Below are positions 25,249-33,566 of a stretch of 64,000 bases of DNA, piece by piece. Under the pieces are notes generated by a model that had not been told where the DNA came from, ran no database searches, and worked only from the letters and a program-made list of their open reading frames with translations. How positions within the stretch are numbered: position 1 is the first letter of the stretch; every line of letters starts with the position of its first letter. The position numbers and the translations under genes are program-made. Source of the DNA: Halapricum hydrolyticum (GTDB taxonomy: Archaea; Halobacteriota; Halobacteria; Halobacteriales; Haloarculaceae); the NCBI RefSeq assembly GCF_025517535.1, contig NZ_JAOPKC010000011.1, positions 1 to 64,000 of the forward strand. Direction: 5' to 3'.

Positions 25249-25446
25249 ATGGACGAGGAGACGACCCACGGCGACGGAGAACAGGCCGAATACGACCCGG
25301 AGAACGTCTCGCTGCCGTCGCGGGCACCGCCGTTACGGAGCACGGCTCCCCAGAGCGAGTTCACGACGCGACAGGTCGCGATCGGTGCGCTCGTACTCGC
25401 TGTCGGACTCGTCGTGGTGTTTGGACTGCCGGTAGCACTGGCGTGA
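25249..25446 (+). CDS. Small single-helix membrane protein (DUF7550-like)
   Basis: A 65-residue protein. The first 35 residues are acidic and His/Pro-containing. A short SRAPPLRSTAPQSEFTTRQV segment follows, and then one C-terminal transmembrane helix (VAIGALVLAVGLVVVFGLPVALA reduced here to its ends). The arrangement of a polar N-terminus, a 'P-Q-S-x-F-T-T-R-Q-V' turn and a helix ending in G-L-P recalls a haloarchaeal family (DUF7550) of unknown function. It is divergent from the gene at 24578-25147. Its stop codon is the first base triplet of a 36-bp tandem repeat. Confidence 0.75.
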   Translation: MDEETTHGDGEQAEYDPENVSLPSRAPPLRSTAPQSEFTTRQVAIGALVLAVGLVVVFGLPVALA

Positions 25447-25562
25447 CGAGCGGTTAATTCACCGCGGCGTCGACTGACATGACGAGCGGTTAATTCACCG
25501 CGGCGTCGACTGACATGACGAGCGCCAGACTCGGCGCGGTGTCGACTGGCGTGACGAGCGAT
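25444..25562. repeat. Tandem repeat, 36-bp period, about 3.3 copies
   Basis: Units start tgacgagcg at 25444, 25480, 25516 and 25552. The first two are identical (tgacgagcggttaattcacc...) and the third has diverged. The array begins with the stop codon of the small membrane protein gene and ends 28 bp before the stop of the convergent regulator. Confidence 0.93.
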
Positions 25563-25590
25563 CAATCCGGAACGTCCACAGCGACGGTGG

Positions 25591-25983
25591 TTACTGTTCG
25601 ACCGGCGTGGAGTCGCGATACTGCTCGCGGAACTCGCTGATGAGTTGTCCCATCTTGGCGTACCAGTCGTTGAGCACCCGCTGCATGTCGTCGGCGATCT
25701 GGTCCGGATCGGTCGGGTGGTAGACGTGGTAGTACCCACCCTGATCGTAGTTCACCTGTTCTTTCTGGATGAAACCCGACGAGAGGAGACGCTGGACCGA
25801 CCGGTAGGCCGTCGAGCGCTCGCGTTCGACTTCCTCGGCGATCTCGTCGACAGTCAGCGGCTCCTCGGCGACCGATAGCGCCCGGAAGACCTCCTTGTCG
25901 AGTTCCTTGAGCCCGTGAATACATTCGAGAAGCCCCTCACAGTGCATATCCTGTGAAAGGTACTCGCTCATCGACTCTGGCAT
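25591..25983 (-). CDS. TrmB-like winged-helix transcriptional regulator
   Basis: A 130-residue protein. Residues about 24-95 form a winged helix: LKELDKEVFRALSVAEEPL, DEIAEEVERERSTAYRSVQ as the recognition helix, and a wing with SSGFIQKEQVNYDQGGYYHV. A C-terminal helix (DDMQRVLNDWYAKMGQLISEF) probably dimerises. The N-terminus carries two Cys and two His residues within 24 residues (MHCEGLLECIHG), which could bind a metal or sense redox state. An alternative start five residues in (MSEYL) is possible. The target is unknown; a thioredoxin gene lies divergently upstream. Confidence 0.8.
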   Translation of the reverse strand: MPESMSEYLSQDMHCEGLLECIHGLKELDKEVFRALSVAEEPLTVDEIAEEVERERSTAYRSVQRLLSSGFIQKEQVNYDQGGYYHVYHPTDPDQIADDMQRVLNDWYAKMGQLISEFREQYRDSTPVEQ

Positions 25984-26316
25984 TTGTACTAGACTATTGG
26001 CGGACCCAGCCTAAAAGCCTTGTGAGTAATGTGCATTACCGCTAAATTCGCGCTATACTCACTCTCGACGACGAAATCGACAGTTCGGATGGCTTCCGGC
26101 CGGACGGATTGTCTGTGTTCATCGGCAGGGGACACGTCGCGTTCGGAACAGCGGCGCTCCGACCGTATTGCGCCGGCAGCGAATCTCTAAAGCGCTATCA
26201 GCACGCGAAGGAGAGTATCGCTCCGCGTAGCCACGGCCTGTGCCATACGTGCCCGTATAATATTGTACGATAAGGTCAAAACTATTAAGACGGGTGACCG
26301 ACTACAGAGAGATACA
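25984..26316. promoter_or_regulatory. Intergenic region upstream of regulator and thioredoxin genes
   Basis: About 333 bp between divergent genes. A TATA-like ctattaag lies at 26282-26289, 28-35 bp before the thioredoxin ATG at 26317. The left 60 bp is the promoter region of the regulator, with the AT-rich gtgagtaatgtgcattacc. No repeats or RNA genes were recognised. Confidence 0.45.
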
Positions 26317-26718
26317 ATGAGTGAAGCAGACGACATCGAGGAGATCAAGCAACAGAAGATGCAGGAGTTGCAGTCCGAGGAGACGGACACACAGGCACCG
26401 GACGAGCCGATCCACGTAGAGAGCTCCGAGCACTATCAGGAGATCCTCGGAGACTACGACGTCGTCCTCGTCGACTTCTACGCGGACTGGTGTGGTCCGT
26501 GCCAGATGCTCGAGCCGATCACGGAGGACATCGCCGCCGAGACCGACGCCGCTGTCGCGAAGGTCGACGTCGACGCACACCAGCAACTCGCCGCGGAGTA
26601 CGGTGTCCGTGGCGTGCCGACGGTCGTGCTGGCAGTCGAGGGCGAGACGGCCGAGCAGATGGTCGGCGTCCGCGACAAGTCCCACTACGTCGCCCAGATC
26701 CAGCAGCACACGAACTAG
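26317..26718 (+). CDS. Thioredoxin
   Basis: A 133-residue thioredoxin with an N-terminal acidic, helical extension of about 33 residues (MSEADDIEEIKQQKMQELQS...). The fold follows, with the canonical WCGPC active site at 58-62. The cis-proline loop is GVRGVPTVVLAVEG (about 89-102). The start is set at 26317, 28-35 bp after a TATA-like element; a longer frame to 26263 would include the promoter. The extension is unusual for bacterial thioredoxins but common in haloarchaea. Confidence 0.93.
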   Translation: MSEADDIEEIKQQKMQELQSEETDTQAPDEPIHVESSEHYQEILGDYDVVLVDFYADWCGPCQMLEPITEDIAAETDAAVAKVDVDAHQQLAAEYGVRGVPTVVLAVEGETAEQMVGVRDKSHYVAQIQQHTN

Positions 26719-26829
26719 ACGACCGCCGACCGGCCCCAGTGCCGTGGAGACGCTCCCAGCTTCGGACCGGCCGATCGTAGCAGTTTCTGCGACCCGTCGT
26801 TTTTTGACCGAACTAGCTGTAGCAGTCGT

Positions 26830-27267
26830 ATGCCCATCTATTTCGAGGACCTGTCCGTCGGCGACACGGAGACGTTCGGCACCTACACGGTCACACGCGA
26901 GGAGATCGTCGAGTTCGCCCGCCAGTACGACCCCCAGCCGTTCCACGTCGACCCCGAGGCCGCCGCGCAGTCGCCGTTCGGCGGGCTAGTCGCCAGCGGC
27001 TGGCACACGACCGCGATGACGATGCGGGTGCTCGTCGACGGCTTCCTTGCGCGTGCCGCCACGCGAGGCGCGCTCGGCGTCGACGAACTCCGGTGGTACG
27101 ACCCCGTTCGTCCAGGCGATACGCTATCGGCGCGGTCGGAAGTCCTCGCCACCGAGTCCTGGAGCGACGACTACGGGAAAGCCGACGTCCGCGTCGAGAC
27201 GCGCGTCGAAGACGACGTCGTCTGCTCGATGATCGGGTTGATCCTGTTCGCGAAGCGAGAGTCGTGA
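26830..27267 (+). CDS. MaoC-like (R)-specific enoyl hydratase/dehydratase
   Basis: A 145-residue single hot-dog domain protein. The hydratase motif YDPQPFHVDPEAA carries the catalytic Asp near 34 and His near 39, and the SPFGGLVASGWHTTAM helix (about 48-63) is typical. The enzyme hydrates 2-enoyl-CoA or a related thioester. Monomers pair to build the active site. It could serve fatty acid breakdown, polyhydroxyalkanoate supply or mesaconyl-type chemistry, and no neighbour decides between these. Confidence 0.9.
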   Translation: MPIYFEDLSVGDTETFGTYTVTREEIVEFARQYDPQPFHVDPEAAAQSPFGGLVASGWHTTAMTMRVLVDGFLARAATRGALGVDELRWYDPVRPGDTLSARSEVLATESWSDDYGKADVRVETRVEDDVVCSMIGLILFAKRES

Positions 27268-27285
27268 CGAAAACGGCAGCCACGA

Positions 27286-28560
27286 TCAATCGTCGGCAGG
27301 CTGCTCGACCGGCCCTGCGGCAGCCTCGACCGCGGAGAGAACGTCGCCAGGATCGACGATCGTCGCTCGCTCCCGGAGCCGTTCGTATCGCTCGCGGGCA
27401 CGGTCGCCGCTGTGGAGACGTTCCGACAGCGATCGCTCCTCAAGCAGGACGACTGCCGGCGCGCCCTCGGCGAGATCGAGCGTCCACTGGCGCGGGCCGA
27501 TCTCGACGTCAGCGAGGACGACGACCGACGCGTCGCCAGCCAGTTCGTGTGCGGTCGCGACAGCGTCCGGATCAACGGGGCCGGCGGCCGGCGTCGTCAC
27601 GATCGGCACGCCCAGCGACTCGGCCGTCTCGAACGCAACGTCGCCAGTCCGAAGGACGCCCGCGCTCGGCTCGTGGCCCACCCGCCGGAGGCTCGCGATC
27701 GCGTGCGAACCGATCCGTCCGCCGCCGACGACGTGGACGCGCCGCGCGTCGCTGACGACTGTTGCACGCCCCTCGTCGATATCGGCCCCGGCGGTCACGG
27801 TCGGCGTGCCGGTGACGGGATTCGTCGCGATCGCCGTCGTCGTCTCGAAGGCCGGATCGAGCGCCCCGGACCGGAGCACTGTCTCGGGCGGACCGACAGC
27901 CCTGATCACACCGTCCGACAGCAGCGCGAGCCGGTCGCAAAAGCGCGCTGCGAGTTCGAGGTCGTGGATCGCCGCCAGGCCCGCCCGGCCGTCGCCGACG
28001 AGATCACGGACGAGCCGGAGGATCTCGACCTGGTGGTTGACGTCGAGGCTCGCCGTCGGCTCGTCGAGCGCGAGCAGCGGCGTGTCCTGGGCGAGCGCCC
28101 GGGCGACGAACACGCGCTGGCGCTCGCCGCCGCTGAGTTCGTCGATCCGCCGGTCGCGCAGGTCGACAGTGTTCGTCAGCTCCAGGGCGTCCTCCACTCG
28201 GCGGCGGTCGCGTTCGGAGGTCCCGAACTGAGTGCGCCTGCGGTGGGGGGCGCGTCCCATCTCGACGACGTCCTCGACGCGAAACGCGAAGGAGACGCTG
28301 GTGTCCTGGGGGACAGTCGCGACGCGACGGCTCCACGCTTTGGCCGAACAGTCGGCCTGCCGGTCGCCGTCGACGCTGACGGTCCCGGCGTCGGGTTCGC
28401 GGACGCCGTTGATCGCCCGCAGCAGCGTCGTCTTGCCGGCGCCGTTCGGCCCGACCAGCCCGACGAACTCCCCGCGCCGGACCGACAGCGAGACCGAATC
28501 GAGGACGCGTGCCTCGCCGAACGCGACCGAGACGTCCGAGACCGAGAGTAGCCCGCTCAC
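27286..28560 (-). CDS. btuD: Cobalamin ABC transporter ATP-binding protein with C-terminal extension
   Basis: A 424-residue protein starting at a GTG (28558-28560) that overlaps the btuC stop by 4 bp. Residues 1-255 are an ABC ATPase of the iron-siderophore/B12 type: Walker A GPNGAGKT at 37-44, signature LSGGE at 142-146 and Walker B LLALDEPT at 162-169. Residues about 265-424 form an additional Rossmann-like domain (VHVVGGGRIG at 275-284), not present in bacterial BtuD. It might sense a nucleotide. The protein energises import of corrinoids with BtuC and BtuF. Confidence 0.93.
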   Translation of the reverse strand: MSGLLSVSDVSVAFGEARVLDSVSLSVRRGEFVGLVGPNGAGKTTLLRAINGVREPDAGTVSVDGDRQADCSAKAWSRRVATVPQDTSVSFAFRVEDVVEMGRAPHRRRTQFGTSERDRRRVEDALELTNTVDLRDRRIDELSGGERQRVFVARALAQDTPLLALDEPTASLDVNHQVEILRLVRDLVGDGRAGLAAIHDLELAARFCDRLALLSDGVIRAVGPPETVLRSGALDPAFETTTAIATNPVTGTPTVTAGADIDEGRATVVSDARRVHVVGGGRIGSHAIASLRRVGHEPSAGVLRTGDVAFETAESLGVPIVTTPAAGPVDPDAVATAHELAGDASVVVLADVEIGPRQWTLDLAEGAPAVVLLEERSLSERLHSGDRARERYERLRERATIVDPGDVLSAVEAAAGPVEQPADD

Positions 28561-29657
28561 AGCTCGTGCACCTCCCGGCGACGGAGCAGAAACAGGAAGA
28601 AAGGCGCGCCGAGCGCGGCGGTGACGATCCCGACCGGGAGCTCCTGGGGGTTCGCACGGGCGAGCGTGTCGGTGACGACCAGAAAGACTGCCCCGGCGAG
28701 CGCGCTGGTCGGCAATAGCAGGCGGTGATCCGGGCCGACGACCAGCCGCATCATGTGCGGGACGATGAGGCCGACGAAGCCGATGACACCGGCGACGGCG
28801 ACCGCAGCAGCGGTCAGCAGACTGGACAGCGCCAGCAGCAGGCGCTTGGTCCACTCGACCGGGATCCCCAGCGTGCGGGCGTCCTCCTCGCCGAGCATGA
28901 GCACGTTGAGATCGCGCGCGAACGGGACTAGCGCCACGAACAGGACGACGATCGCCGGCAGCGTCATCTCGACGTCTCCCCAGCCGGCACCGTAGAGGTT
29001 CCCCATCAGCCAGTAGACGGCCTCTTCGAGGCTCTCGCCGCTCTGCAGGAGGAGAAACGACACGACGGCGCCGAGGAACGTCTGGACGGCCACGCCGGCG
29101 AGCAACAGCGTCGCGACCGGCGTCCGGCCGCCCTCGGTCGCGAGCAGGTAGACCGCGAACGCCGTCACGACCGCGCCGACGAATGCCGCCGGCTGGAGTC
29201 CGAACGGAATCAGCGCGGGGAGCGCGATGGTCGCGACCGCACCCACCGCCGCGCCGGTCGAGACGCCGATGATCGACGGGTCGGCCATCGGGTTCCGGAA
29301 GAACCCCTGCATGACCGTCCCCGCGCCGCCGAGCGCAAACCCGACGACCGCTCCGAGGACGATCCGCGGCAGCCGCACCTCCCGAACGATGAGTTCGCTC
29401 GTCTCGGGCACGCTGAAGGCAAAGGGATAGGTATACTGGACGTCGATCGCCGGCCACGGCAGCGGGAGGCCGGCGAACGACGCCGTCCCGACCGAGAGGG
29501 ACAGCCCCGACGGGACTCCGACCGCGTTCAGTGCCGCCTTCGTGACGACCGACAGGCTAAGCTCGACGGGACCGATCGTCGCGCTCACGAGCACGACCGC
29601 GGCCAGCGCCGCGAGAAGCGCGCTCGACCAGAGAGTGGCTCGGCGTCGGATCCGCAT
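28557..29657 (-). CDS. btuC: Cobalamin ABC transporter permease
   Basis: A 366-residue FecCD-type permease with about ten membrane helices. It is preceded by a polar N-terminal loop carrying a YTYPFAFSVPETSELIVREVRLPR stretch (only its ends are typical). The family motif LPRIVLGAVVGFALGGAGTVMQG is at about 94-116 and the coupling region FFRNPMADPSIIGVSTGAAVG at about 117-137. It forms the channel that takes corrinoid from BtuF. It is cotranscribed with btuD and divergent from btuF, sharing one AT-rich promoter core. Confidence 0.94.
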   Translation of the reverse strand: MRIRRRATLWSSALLAALAAVVLVSATIGPVELSLSVVTKAALNAVGVPSGLSLSVGTASFAGLPLPWPAIDVQYTYPFAFSVPETSELIVREVRLPRIVLGAVVGFALGGAGTVMQGFFRNPMADPSIIGVSTGAAVGAVATIALPALIPFGLQPAAFVGAVVTAFAVYLLATEGGRTPVATLLLAGVAVQTFLGAVVSFLLLQSGESLEEAVYWLMGNLYGAGWGDVEMTLPAIVVLFVALVPFARDLNVLMLGEEDARTLGIPVEWTKRLLLALSSLLTAAAVAVAGVIGFVGLIVPHMMRLVVGPDHRLLLPTSALAGAVFLVVTDTLARANPQELPVGIVTAALGAPFFLFLLRRREVHEL

Positions 29658-29682
29658 CTACTCCAAGTCTATTTGCTTTAGG

Positions 29683-29694
29683 TAAATATTTATT
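29683..29694. promoter_or_regulatory. Shared bidirectional TATA core of btuC and btuF
   Basis: The AT-rich taaatatttatt is nearly equidistant from both start codons, 26 bp from the btuC ATG at 29657 and 25 bp from the btuF ATG at 29719. Both genes could therefore be read as leaderless transcripts from one core. A ttaggt motif just left of it resembles a metal-regulator half-site. Confidence 0.55.
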
Positions 29695-29718
29695 GGACTG
29701 TCTGTAACCGGGGGAGTG

Positions 29719-30888
29719 ATGACACGATCACGGATCGCGGTCGTCGCGACGGTGCTGTTGCTGGTCGTCTCGACCGGCGCAGTCGCGGCGGACGCTCCGG
29801 CACAATCGGTCGCAGCGACAGAGGCACAGGCACTGCAGACCCACTCGGGATCGCTCGATCCGGGGCAGACAGCCGCGTCACAGACAGAGAGCTGTTCGTT
29901 CCCCGTCGAGGTGACGGACGCGACCGGTCAGACGGTCACGATCGAGGAAGAGCCAGAGCGCGTCGTCGCGATCGGTGCGAGCGTCGCCCAGACGATGTGG
30001 GCGATCGACGCCGAGGAGAAGGTCGTCGGATTGCCGACCGGGTACACGACGGCGTACCTGAACGGCTCCCAGAATCGGACGAACGTCCTCGGGACGAACA
30101 TGAACCCGATCGTCGAGAACATCGTCGATCTCGACCCCGACGTGGTGCTGGCGGCGAACATCATCAGCGAAGACGACGTTCAGACGCTCCGTGAGAACGG
30201 CCTGACAGTCGTCTACTTCGAGGGGGCGAGCTCGATCGTGGACGTGACCGCGAAGACCCGCTTGACCGGCCAGCTCGTCGGTGCGTGCGCGGAGGCCGCA
30301 GCTGTCAGCGACGAGATGAACGCGACGGTCCAGGAGGTGCGCGCGAGCGCGGCCGACGGAGAGAACCCGACCGTCTACTACGCGATGGGCGGCGGCTGGA
30401 CGGCCGGCCCGGACACGTTCATCGGTGACGTGATCGCGACGGCCGGCGGTGACAACATCGCGGCCGCGGCGGACATCCCGACTTACGGCGAGATCAGCGA
30501 GGAAGTGATCGCCGCGGAGGACCCGGACTGGATCGTCATGCCGGAAGGGGGGGAACTCCGCGACAGCGCTGCGATCGAGGCCACGACGGCCGTGCAGAAC
30601 GACCAGATCATCAGGGTGAACGCGAACTTCATCAGCCAGCCCGGTCCGCGCGTGACCGGGCCGCTGGTGACGCTCTCGGAGGCGTTCAACCCCGATAGCT
30701 CGGCTGCAACCCCCACTGAAACGACCGAGGACGAGGAGACCACGACCGAAAGCGACGACACGACGGCCGGCGTCACCACCACCGACCAACCGACGACCGA
30801 GGCCGGAGACGGCTTCGGTCCCGGCTTCGGACCGGTCGCCGCACTGCTCGCGCTGGCCGCCTCGGGACTGCTCGCACACCGTCGCTGA
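29719..30888 (+). CDS. btuF: Cobalamin-binding protein, exported, PGF-CTERM type
   Basis: A 389-residue extracytoplasmic substrate-binding protein. It has a Sec-type signal (about 1-25) and a binding domain (about 55-330) with the typical VEVTDATGQTVTIEEEPERV start and GASVAQTMWAIDAEEKVVG. A Thr/Glu-rich stalk (about 333-365) follows. A C-terminal GFGPGFGP motif, helix and RR end mark it as a PGF-CTERM protein, processed and lipid-anchored by archaeosortase A. An in-frame GTG at 29716 is an alternative start. It delivers corrinoids to BtuC. Confidence 0.93.
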   Translation: MTRSRIAVVATVLLLVVSTGAVAADAPAQSVAATEAQALQTHSGSLDPGQTAASQTESCSFPVEVTDATGQTVTIEEEPERVVAIGASVAQTMWAIDAEEKVVGLPTGYTTAYLNGSQNRTNVLGTNMNPIVENIVDLDPDVVLAANIISEDDVQTLRENGLTVVYFEGASSIVDVTAKTRLTGQLVGACAEAAAVSDEMNATVQEVRASAADGENPTVYYAMGGGWTAGPDTFIGDVIATAGGDNIAAAADIPTYGEISEEVIAAEDPDWIVMPEGGELRDSAAIEATTAVQNDQIIRVNANFISQPGPRVTGPLVTLSEAFNPDSSAATPTETTEDEETTTESDDTTAGVTTTDQPTTEAGDGFGPGFGPVAALLALAASGLLAHRR

Positions 30889-30895
30889 GTGACGC

Positions 30896-31261
30896 GTGCA
30901 GCCTCACGACGCCACCTCCTTCGACTGCTTCGGTACGCTGCTTTCGGTCGATCGGCCGGCCGATCCAGCCGCTGCCGTCGCCGAAGGACTCGACCGGCAG
31001 GGGATCGACGTCCCCGAGGACTGGGCACGCGCCTACGCGGAGCCGCACCGGCAGGTCGAGCCCGGCAGGGAACGGTCGCTGGTCGGACACGTCGTCGACG
31101 CACTCCGGAGTCGCGGTCGTGATCCACCGATGGAGACCGTCCGGATGGGCGTGCTGGAAGGGGTCGAGTCGCGCTACGCCGACGAGCAGCCACCGACGAG
31201 CGTCGCAGACGCCGACTACGGCGCCGTCACTACCACGACAGCGGAGGTATTCGATCCATGA
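30896..31261 (+). CDS. HAD-like hydrolase, N-terminal fragment
   Basis: A 121-residue frame starting at a GTG, 7 bp after btuF, and overlapping the start of the cobA frame by 4 bp (ATGA). It contains HAD motif I (SFDCFGTLLS, Asp at about 9) and part of a cap domain (RQVEPGRERSLVGHVVDALRSRG). It then ends with a non-family tail, so motifs II-IV are missing and the usual length is over 200 residues. It is therefore probably a truncated remnant. Haloarchaeal cobalamin loci often carry a full HAD gene at this place. Confidence 0.65.
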   Translation: MQPHDATSFDCFGTLLSVDRPADPAAAVAEGLDRQGIDVPEDWARAYAEPHRQVEPGRERSLVGHVVDALRSRGRDPPMETVRMGVLEGVESRYADEQPPTSVADADYGAVTTTTAEVFDP

Positions 31262-31976
31262 CAGACAGCAACGATCGACGGCAAGGAGACGAAAACACGC
31301 AGTCAGCGAGCCACCACGCTGAGACGCCGGGCCGCGGTATCAGGCCCACCGCGGAGGGGATCGAGCCGCCGCACCCGAGGAATTCGGCCTCGTCCAGGCC
31401 TGGTACGGCGACGGCAAGGGCAAGACGACCGCCGCGCTGGGGATGGCCTTCAGGGCGGCCGGCCACGGCTATCGCGTCCACGTCCTGCAGTTCATGAAAG
31501 GCGGGGCCGACAGCGTCGAGGCCACCCGGGGCGAGTACAACGCCATCGCTCAGGTGCCGGGCCTGAGCTACGAGAACAGCGGCCACTACGGCTGGCACGG
31601 GCTGCTCGACGGCTCCAGCGACGACGAACACGCCGCGACGGCCGAGGCGGCTTTCGAGCGCGCCCGCGAGCTCGTCGACACCGCTGGCGAGGCGGACCTG
31701 TCGTCCCCGCTGGCACTTGACGGCGATCCCGAGGCCGGCGTCCACATGCTGATCCTCGACGAGGTGCTGTACGCGGCCAACCGGGGACTCGTCGATCCCG
31801 AAGACCTGCGGACGCTGATCGACGCCCGACCCGACGGTCTGGAACTCGTACTGACCGGTGGGCACGAGCGACCCACGTACCTGGAGGGGGATGTCGACCT
31901 GTTGAGCCACGTCAGCGCCGACCGCCACCCCTTCGAGGCGGACGGCCAGCGCGCCCGGAAAGGAACGGAGTACTGA
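31258..31976 (+). pseudogene. cobA: Corrinoid adenosyltransferase (BtuR/CobA type), frameshifted
   Basis: The gene should adenosylate corrinoids from ATP. The first frame (31258 to about 31377) gives MTDSNDRRQGDENTQSASHH... to EPPHP. The remainder continues in another frame with EEFGLVQAWYGDGKGKTTAALGM, which includes the P-loop GDGKGKT, and ends at 31976. One base is missing at about 31377, and inserting one base there restores a 239-residue protein. Downstream motifs (VLQFMKGG, DEVLYAANRGL, LVLTGGHE) are intact. The frameshift may be real or a sequencing error. Translational coupling with cbiP downstream is unaffected in sequence. Confidence 0.9.
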
Positions 31977-32001
31977 TGTCCGGAGTGCGGTGACCCCTCG
32001 A

Positions 32002-33534
32002 ATGACGACGACGCTTCTGGTCGCCGGGACGGCCAGCCACGTCGGCAAGAGCACCGTCGTCGCGGGACTCTGCCGACGGCTGGCCAGCGAGGGGGTCGAC
32101 GCGGCTCCCTTCAAGGCCCAAACGATGAGCAACAACGCCCACGCGGCGGTCTGTGTCGGTAAGGACGCCGCCTACGGCGAGATCGGCGTCGCCCAGTACG
32201 TCCAGGCCCGGGCGGCCGGCGTCGTCCCGACGACCGATCACAACCCCGTGTTGCTCAAACCCCGCGGCGACGCCGAGAGCCAGGTGCTGATCGACGGCCG
32301 CCCCGGCGGGCACGTCTCGGCCGGAGACTACTACGAACACCGCTGGGAGCGCGCCCGCGAGGCGGCCGTCGCAGCCTACGAGCGACTGGCGGCCGACCAC
32401 GACGTAATCGTCGCGGAGGGCGCGGGCTCGATCGCGGAGATCAACCTCCAGCATCGGGATCTGGCCAACGTCGAGACCGCGCGATTCGGGGACGCCGAGA
32501 TACTGCTCGTGGGCGACATCGAGCGCGGCGGCGTCTTCGCGAGCCTCTACGGGACGCTCGAGCTCCTGCCCGAGGACGTCCGCGACCGGGTCGCGGGACT
32601 GGTGGTCAACAAGTTCCGCGGCGATCGATCACTGCTGGCCGACGGTATTGAGGAACTCGAAGCACGGACGGGCGTGCCCGTGCTGGGCGTGCTTCCCCAC
32701 GATGATCCGGGACTGCCCGAGGAGGACAGTCTCTCGCTGCCGGCCCGCGAGGGGTCGGCGGTGCGCGGCGGAGAGGACGGCGTGGCCGAGTCGCGAGCAG
32801 TGACGATCGCCGTGCCGCGACTGCCGCGGCTCTCGAACGCGACTGACCTCGATCCGCTGGCCCGGGTTCCGGGCGTGCGAGTGGCGATCCGGTCCCCGGA
32901 CGCGACGCTCGCCGACGCGGACGCGGTCGTCCTGCCGGGGACGAAAAACACCGTCGACGATTTGCTCGCGCTCCGGGAGGCGGGCTTCGACGAGCGATTG
33001 CGAGCGTTCGACGGGCCGATCGTCGGGATCTGCGGCGGCTATCAACTGCTCGGCCAGGAGCTTCGCGGGGCCGACCGCGAGGGGACGGGTGAGCACGAGA
33101 ATCTCCGTGGGTTCGGATTGTTGCCCGTCGTCACTCGCTTCGGCGACGAGAAGACCATCCGCCAGGTCATCCGGACGGTCGAGGGGGCCGGCCCGATCGA
33201 CGGTGCGAGCGGGACAGCGACCGGCTACGAGATCCACGCCGGCGAAACGCGCGTCGAACGGCCGTTGCCGGCACCGATCGGGCCGGATAGCGCCGCGACC
33301 GAGGGAGTGCTCGGCACGTATCTCCACGGGGTGTTCCACGCGGAGTCCGTCCGCGAGGCATTCGTCGAGGCGGTCTTCGAGTGTGCCGGCCGAGAGCGGC
33401 AAGGGGGCGACGCGGAATCGCCGTCACCGTTCGATCGCGCGGCCGAACTGGTCGAGGGGATCGATCTCAGGAAGGCAGTCGATCTCGAGAGGGTCGAGAA
33501 CGGCAGTGATCGACTGCGTTCGCCTGACCAGTAA
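32002..33534 (+). CDS. cbiP: Cobyric acid synthase
   Basis: A 510-residue amidotransferase that amidates adenosylcobyrinic diamide at four side chains. It has an ATP-binding CobQ/BioD domain with the P-loop VAGTASHVGKST near 7-18, and the EGAGSIAEINL stretch. A class I glutaminase domain follows with Cys344 in GICGGYQLLG and a C-terminal His (LGTYLHGVFH). The ATG at 32002 is chosen; a GTG at 31990 is in frame. It follows cobA at 25 bp and is cotranscribed with the corrinoid locus. Confidence 0.93.
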   Translation: MTTTLLVAGTASHVGKSTVVAGLCRRLASEGVDAAPFKAQTMSNNAHAAVCVGKDAAYGEIGVAQYVQARAAGVVPTTDHNPVLLKPRGDAESQVLIDGRPGGHVSAGDYYEHRWERAREAAVAAYERLAADHDVIVAEGAGSIAEINLQHRDLANVETARFGDAEILLVGDIERGGVFASLYGTLELLPEDVRDRVAGLVVNKFRGDRSLLADGIEELEARTGVPVLGVLPHDDPGLPEEDSLSLPAREGSAVRGGEDGVAESRAVTIAVPRLPRLSNATDLDPLARVPGVRVAIRSPDATLADADAVVLPGTKNTVDDLLALREAGFDERLRAFDGPIVGICGGYQLLGQELRGADREGTGEHENLRGFGLLPVVTRFGDEKTIRQVIRTVEGAGPIDGASGTATGYEIHAGETRVERPLPAPIGPDSAATEGVLGTYLHGVFHAESVREAFVEAVFECAGRERQGGDAESPSPFDRAAELVEGIDLRKAVDLERVENGSDRLRSPDQ

Positions 33535-33566
33535 GGCGTTTACGTCCGGCCCGCCCACCCGAATAT

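Noticed and set aside
31258..31497. 79-residue stand-alone protein at the start of cobA
   Set aside because: Its second half is out of frame with conserved cobA sequence. The P-loop continues in another frame, so it is a frameshift artefact rather than a separate small gene.
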